This document shows, piece after piece, positions 20,179 through 23,848 of a stretch of DNA of 23,848 nt. The first letter of the stretch is position 1; each line of letters starts with the position of its first letter. Below the pieces are notes generated by a model that was given only the letters and a program-made list of their open reading frames with translations, was not told the DNA's origin and did not search any database. The DNA lies in contig JAZRZG010000042.1 of assembly GCA_045601305.1 (NCBI GenBank), forward strand, positions 1 to 23,848, in the 5' to 3' direction. The DNA comes from Equadaptatus sp045601305 (GTDB lineage Bacteria; Synergistota; Synergistia; Synergistales; Synergistaceae). The translations under genes and the position numbers were made by a program.

Positions 20179-20961
20179 ATGACTGCTGCTGTCCTCAAAA
20201 CCGAAAATCTGACGATTCGCTTCGGCGGTCTCACCGCTGTTTCAGCCCTTAACATGGAATGTGCGGAAGGTACGATTACAAGCCTTATCGGGCCCAACGG
20301 CGCCGGAAAAACCACTGTGTACAACATGATAACCGGTTTCTACAAGCCTACGGAGGGCAGAGTTGTCTTCGCCGGCGAAGACATCACAAATCTCAAGCCG
20401 CATGAGGTCTGCAAAAAAGGCATCGCCAGAACATTCCAGAATATCCGCCTTTTCTCCGGCGGTACCGCGCTTCAGAACGTAATGACCGCCTGCCGTGTGC
20501 GGCAGAAATCACCGTGGTGGGCTGCGCCGTTTATGCTTCCGGGTTTTGTCCGCGAGGAACGCGAAATCAGAGAAAAATCGCTTGCTCTGCTCGAAGAAGT
20601 CGGACTCAGCCATCTTGCCGGCGAAATCGCGACAGGACTTCCGTACGGCGAGCAGCGCCGTCTTGAAATAGCGCGCGCGCTTGCGACAGAGCCGAAGCTG
20701 CTGCTGCTTGACGAGCCGGCAGCAGGAATGAATCCGCAGGAAAGCGTAACACTTATGGACTTCATCAGAAAGATTCGCGACAAATTCGGTGTTACAATAC
20801 TTATGATCGAACATGACATGAAAGTTGTTATGGGTGTATCGGAATGGATTCGCGTGCTTGACTACGGCAGACTGATTGCCGAAGGAACGCCTGACGAAAT
20901 CCGCAGCAACGCAAAAGTCATAGAAGCCTACTTGGGAAAGGAGGCTGCTGCCCTTGCTTAA
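20179..20961 (+). CDS. livG: branched-chain amino acid ABC transporter ATP-binding protein LivG
   Basis: A 260-residue cytoplasmic ATPase. Walker A is GPNGAGKTT (38-46). The signature segment has the LivG-type form LPYGEQRRLEIARALA, lacking the usual LSGG, and Walker B is LLLLDEPAAGMNP. The segment ARTFQNIRLFSGGTALQNVM is the typical Q-loop region. It pairs with LivF to drive import through LivH-LivM. The start directly follows the livM stop and uses AGGAGGG. It ends inside the start of livF with an 8-base overlap. Confidence 0.96.
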   Translation: MTAAVLKTENLTIRFGGLTAVSALNMECAEGTITSLIGPNGAGKTTVYNMITGFYKPTEGRVVFAGEDITNLKPHEVCKKGIARTFQNIRLFSGGTALQNVMTACRVRQKSPWWAAPFMLPGFVREEREIREKSLALLEEVGLSHLAGEIATGLPYGEQRRLEIARALATEPKLLLLDEPAAGMNPQESVTLMDFIRKIRDKFGVTILMIEHDMKVVMGVSEWIRVLDYGRLIAEGTPDEIRSNAKVIEAYLGKEAAALA

Positions 20962-21652
20962 GATAGAAAAACTTGTTGTGCGCTACGGCGGCATAGAAGC
21001 TGTGCGCGACATATCGCTTGAAGTCCCGAAAGGGAAAATAGTAACGCTGATAGGCGCGAACGGAGCAGGCAAAAGTTCAGCTCTCCGCGCTGTCGCGGGA
21101 CTTGTCAAATCCTCAGGCAGCATAAGCTGGAACGGCAGAGAACTTTCAGCCCAAGCGCCGGAAGATATACTTCGTGCCGGAGTTGCGCTCTGTCCGGAAG
21201 GCCGCAGAATTTTTCCGCACCTCACGGTGCTTGAAAACCTGAAACTCGGCGGTTATCAGCGCAAAGCGGACGAAGTTGAAAAATCAATCGCCATAGCGTT
21301 TGAACTTTTTCCCCGCCTGAAAGAGCGCAGCTGGCAGCCGGGCGGCACACTCTCCGGCGGAGAACAGCAGATGCTTGCGCTGGCACGCGCGCTTATGTGC
21401 AACCCTGAACTGATAATGATGGACGAGCCTTCACTCGGACTTGCGCCTATTCTGGTTCAGGAAGTGTTTGACATCATCAGGGAGATTAACCGCGAGGGCA
21501 AGACAGTGCTTCTTGTCGAGCAGAACGCCTTTGGCGCGCTTCAGGTCGCAGACTATGCTTACGTGCTTGAAGTCGGTGAAATTACGCTTCAGGGCGAAGG
21601 CAGGGAGCTGCTGCACGACAAAAGAGTTATAGACGCATATCTCGGCGGATAG
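20954..21652 (+). CDS. livF: branched-chain amino acid ABC transporter ATP-binding protein LivF
   Basis: A 232-residue ATPase, second nucleotide-binding subunit of the Liv importer. Walker A is GANGAGKSS (34-42; the last residues are more often TT). The signature is LSGGEQQMLALARALM and Walker B is LIMMDEPSLGLAP. The switch His is replaced by Gln in LLVEQNAFGALQVAD, as is usual in LivF. The start is TTG at 20954 with AAAGGAGG about 10 bases upstream, overlapping livG. No clear terminator follows before pgsA, so read-through into pgsA is possible. Confidence 0.95.
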   Translation: MLKIEKLVVRYGGIEAVRDISLEVPKGKIVTLIGANGAGKSSALRAVAGLVKSSGSISWNGRELSAQAPEDILRAGVALCPEGRRIFPHLTVLENLKLGGYQRKADEVEKSIAIAFELFPRLKERSWQPGGTLSGGEQQMLALARALMCNPELIMMDEPSLGLAPILVQEVFDIIREINREGKTVLLVEQNAFGALQVADYAYVLEVGEITLQGEGRELLHDKRVIDAYLGG

Positions 21653-21796
21653 AAAATCTAATTAGCAAGAACCAATTTTGGCAGTATTCACGCTGAACGC
21701 TCGATATTCCCTGCGGTCATCGAAACGAGTTTCGGCGTTGAAGGACAAAAGCGGAAACTTAATTATGTATGTCTCCATATTCGGAGGTAGTGAAAT

Positions 21797-22351
21797 ATGA
21801 AAATGCCGAAGGCATTGAACGTGCCGAATATTCTCAGTCTGTCACGAGTATTTCTCGTGCCTGTCATTATGGTGTTCTTCACGCTTCGTTCACAGTTCAG
21901 TTACATAGGCCGCTGGAACGCGGGAGATTTGCTTGCCGGTACGTTTTTCATACTCGCGTCAATCACAGATGCCTTTGACGGCTACATCGCGCGCAAGAAA
22001 AAACTTATAACCACGCTTGGAAAGTTCATAGACCCGCTTGCGGACAAGATTATGGTTGTCGCCGTGCTTATTTCGCTTGTCGAAATGGGTCGCGTGCCGA
22101 GCTGGATGGTTGTGGTAATCATTGCACGCGAATTCATAGTATCAGGACTTCGCATGGTTGCCGCAACGGAAGGCGTCGTAATCGCCGCTTCAAAATGGGG
22201 CAAAATCAAGACCGTTTCGCAGATGATCGGTATCATTTTCCTCATTTTCAGCATTCCCGGCGGGATACCGATTATGTGGGCAGCGACCATACTCACAATT
22301 TGGTCAGGCTGCGACTATCTGCTCAAAGGCGCTGCGCTGCTGGAAAATTAA
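21797..22351 (+). CDS. pgsA: CDP-diacylglycerol-glycerol-3-phosphate 3-phosphatidyltransferase
   Basis: A 184-residue membrane enzyme that joins CDP-diacylglycerol and glycerol-3-phosphate to make phosphatidylglycerol phosphate, the first committed step to phosphatidylglycerol and cardiolipin. The CDP-alcohol phosphotransferase motif is complete: DAFDGYIARKKKLITTLGKF followed by IDPLADK. The N-terminal LNVPNILSLSRVFLVPVIMV and several further hydrophobic segments are typical of PgsA. GGAGG precedes the ATG by 9 bases. The 144-base gap after livF holds only a weak promoter-like TTGAAG...AATTAT (about 21738-21766). The M20 peptidase gene follows after 89 bases. Confidence 0.92.
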   Translation: MKMPKALNVPNILSLSRVFLVPVIMVFFTLRSQFSYIGRWNAGDLLAGTFFILASITDAFDGYIARKKKLITTLGKFIDPLADKIMVVAVLISLVEMGRVPSWMVVVIIAREFIVSGLRMVAATEGVVIAASKWGKIKTVSQMIGIIFLIFSIPGGIPIMWAATILTIWSGCDYLLKGAALLEN

Positions 22352-22440
22352 GATACAGAAGCGCAGGCGTGCAGCTTGCGGCGCCCGCTGAAGCGGACAA
22401 AGTTAGAATTGCTGATGACAGAAAACAAGGAGTGACGAAA

Positions 22441-23655
22441 ATGCAGGAGAAGATTTTTGCAGAAATTGACACAATGAAAGACGAGATAAGCGCAACCTTG
22501 TCAGAGATGGTTGCCATCCCGTCAATTAACCCGACAGAAGGCGGCACCGGCGAAAAAGCGCGTGCCGAATATCTTGTCGGTAAGCTCAAAGAACTTGGCT
22601 TTGACGATATTGAGAATTACGTCTGCATTGACCCCGACGGCAGCGAACGCCCGAACATAGTTGCAAAGCTGCCCGGAAAAACCGCTCAGCGCCTGTGGAT
22701 TGTGAGCCACATGGACATAGTTCCGCCCGGAGAACTTTCGCTTTGGGACAGCGATCCGTACAAAGCGGAACTCCGCGGTGGCAAACTTTACGGACGCGGC
22801 ACAAGCGACAACGGCACCTCGCTTGTCGCTTCAATCTACACTGCGCTTGCGTTCAAGAAGCTCGGTATCAAGCCGAAATACGAAATCTGCCTCTGCTTTG
22901 TCGCCAACGAAGAAACAGGCAGTATGTACGGAATACAGCACCTTATCAAGGAAAACCTTTTCCGCGCTGATGACCTTGTGATAGTTCCCGACATGACGAG
23001 TACAGACGGCGACTTCATCGAAATCGCGGAAAAAAGCATATTCTGGCTTGAGTTTACGCTTGAGGGCAAGCAGACACACGCAAGCCTGCCGCAGCTTGGC
23101 TGCAACGCAGCGCGTGCGGCAAACGAATTTTCCTGCGCTCTTGACCATGCGCTTCACGCGGCATTTCCGGAGACCAACGATGTCTTCAACGATCCGAAAT
23201 GCTCAACCTTTGAGCCGACAAGACGCCGCGCGAACGTAGGCTCAATAAACATAGTTCCCGGCATTGAAACCTTTGCGTTTGACTGCCGAGTGCTTCCCGG
23301 AATCTCTCGCGAAACCTTTGAAAAAGTGGTTAACGAAGAAATAACAAAAACGGAACAAAAATTCGGTGTAAAAATCAGTTATAAATATATGCAGTGCGAA
23401 GAAGCGGCGCCGGTAACACCCGCAGACGCGCCGGTTGTTAAACTTCTTGACGCGGCATGCAGAGAAGTGCTGAAAGTTGAACCGAAAATCGCCGGAGTCG
23501 GCGGCGGCACCTGCGGCGCGTTCTTCCGCAAAATCGGCATTCCGTCGGCAGTCTGGGGGCTCGGAGATGAGGTTGCCCACATGCCCAACGAATACACGAA
23601 AATCAGCGACTTAATCGGCAGCGCAAAAGTGCTCGCGCACATGCTGATGAATTAA
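22441..23655 (+). CDS. M20-family metallopeptidase (ArgE/DapE type)
   Basis: A 404-residue di-zinc hydrolase. Metal and catalytic residues are visible: SHMDIVPPGE (His90, Asp92), YGRGTSDNG (Asp123), NEETGS (Glu157-Glu158, the first catalytic), VPDMTS (Asp185) and a terminal His in GDEVAHMPNEY near 380. GKQTHASLPQLG lies in the dimerisation domain. Members cleave N-acyl amino acids (ArgE, DapE) or dipeptides. The sequence alone does not choose; the absence of arginine or lysine pathway neighbours argues mildly for a peptidase/aminoacylase role beside the amino acid importer. The start is ATG at 22441 with AAGGAGTGA about 5 bases upstream. A longer in-frame opening overlaps pgsA and is not used. 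A terminator follows. Confidence 0.9.
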   Translation: MQEKIFAEIDTMKDEISATLSEMVAIPSINPTEGGTGEKARAEYLVGKLKELGFDDIENYVCIDPDGSERPNIVAKLPGKTAQRLWIVSHMDIVPPGELSLWDSDPYKAELRGGKLYGRGTSDNGTSLVASIYTALAFKKLGIKPKYEICLCFVANEETGSMYGIQHLIKENLFRADDLVIVPDMTSTDGDFIEIAEKSIFWLEFTLEGKQTHASLPQLGCNAARAANEFSCALDHALHAAFPETNDVFNDPKCSTFEPTRRRANVGSINIVPGIETFAFDCRVLPGISRETFEKVVNEEITKTEQKFGVKISYKYMQCEEAAPVTPADAPVVKLLDAACREVLKVEPKIAGVGGGTCGAFFRKIGIPSAVWGLGDEVAHMPNEYTKISDLIGSAKVLAHMLMN

Positions 23656-23657
23656 AG

Positions 23658-23676
23658 TTTTATCCGTCATTCTGCG
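23658..23676 (-). repeat. dispersed hairpin element, inverted half copy
   Basis: Minus-strand CGCAGAATGACGGATAAAA is identical over 19 bases to plus-strand 12769-12787. The rest of the element is diverged or lost here; only a weak CTGCG...CGCAG pairing remains to its right. It begins three bases after the stop of the M20 gene. Confidence 0.7.
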
Positions 23677-23724
23677 CTGCACTCGTACCCGCAGCAAGAC
23701 GAACCTTTTCAGTATTTATAACAG

Positions 23725-23760
23725 AAACGGCTTAGGAGAAAAAATCCCAAGCCGTTTTTT
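23725..23760 (+). terminator. rho-independent terminator after the M20 gene
   Basis: AAACGGCTT (23725-23733) pairs with AAGCCGTTT (23749-23757), and the stem extends by GG/CC after a mismatch. The loop is A-rich and the T-run continues to 23760. Confidence 0.9.
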
Positions 23761-23791
23761 ATTGCCCAAACACGATTTCGGGTACAGCGTG

Positions 23792-23848
23792 TACAAGAGA
23801 CGGGAGTATGAAACACGGGGGTATGAAAGACGGGGGTATAGGAGACGG
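23792..23848 (+). repeat. 15-bp minisatellite (locus D), cut by the window edge
   Basis: TACAAGAGACGGGAG, TATGAAACACGGGGG and TATGAAAGACGGGGG, then 12 bases of a fourth unit (TATAGGAGACGG), run head to tail off the right end. These are the least degenerate units in the window and define the consensus TATGAAACACGGGAG. Confidence 0.85.

Noticed and set aside
22195..22440. 82-codon N-terminal extension of the M20 peptidase
   Set aside because: It overlaps pgsA in another frame, whereas the ATG at 22441 has a strong, well-spaced SD and matches the family N-terminus.
1..23848. tRNA, rRNA or known riboswitch genes
   Set aside because: I looked for cloverleaf arms, rRNA core sequences and common riboswitch motifs upstream of the transporter and pterin genes and found none I could support by eye.

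Overview
The window is bacterial chromosome from an anaerobic, amino-acid-using bacterium. My best guess is the phylum Synergistota (Cloacibacillus/Synergistes-like); this is inference, not proof. The basis is a DivIVA–RecG–RNase Y–YmdB backbone, a complete LIV-I type branched-chain amino acid ABC transporter, an NSS-family Na+/amino acid symporter, an M20 peptidase, and folE2/queD in place of folE. Start codons are mixed (ATG, GTG, TTG), Shine-Dalgarno (SD) sites are mostly of the GGAG/AGGTGA type, and GC is moderate. No rRNA, tRNA, CRISPR array, transposase or phage gene was seen.

Layout. 1-667: gene-free and repeat-bearing, with a 78-bp copy of a rhuM gene leader. 668-2454 (minus): HAD phosphatase, queD and folE2, an operon for pterin/queuosine-type metabolism. 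2568-4207 (plus): a HlyD/MFP-like membrane protein overlapping yggS. 4208-5234: a repeat island around a RhuM-family pseudogene whose middle is deleted; its leader is the second copy of the one near 300. 5235-10801 (plus): divIVA, recG, rny and ymdB, tightly packed, closed by a strong terminator. 11275-12633: NSS symporter with a near-consensus promoter. 12634-13095: second repeat island ending in a 15-bp-stem terminator. 13096-13982: small RHH protein gene and XRE-family regulator gene, divergent, sharing an inverted 12-bp motif. 14041-14347: third repeat island. 14348-16209: rlmN with a long basic tail, coupled by ATGA to a small membrane protein. 16286-16870: RHH antitoxin/RelE-like toxin pair behind a palindromic operator-promoter. 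16997-21652: livJ-livH-livM-livG-livF. 21797-22351: pgsA. 22441-23655: M20 metallopeptidase. The right edge runs into a 15-bp minisatellite.

How the parts work together. FolE2 makes dihydroneopterin triphosphate, which QueD consumes. DivIVA, RecG, RNase Y and YmdB form a housekeeping block (pole/septum scaffold, fork repair, mRNA decay and its modulator). The Liv system and the NSS carrier import amino acids, and the M20 enzyme plausibly trims peptides or N-acyl amino acids.

The least explained content is extragenic. It comprises (a) a 15-bp minisatellite with consensus TATGAAACACGGGAG at four loci, (b) heptanucleotide tandem arrays of several unrelated sequences, which abut the 15-mers at three of those loci, (c) a dispersed hairpin element built on ATTCTGCG, with two direct copies and one inverted half copy, and (d) two copies of a conserved rhuM leader, neither attached to an intact gene. 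No new defence or metabolic system can be claimed from this window; the repeat islands and the rhuM cassette are the best leads.
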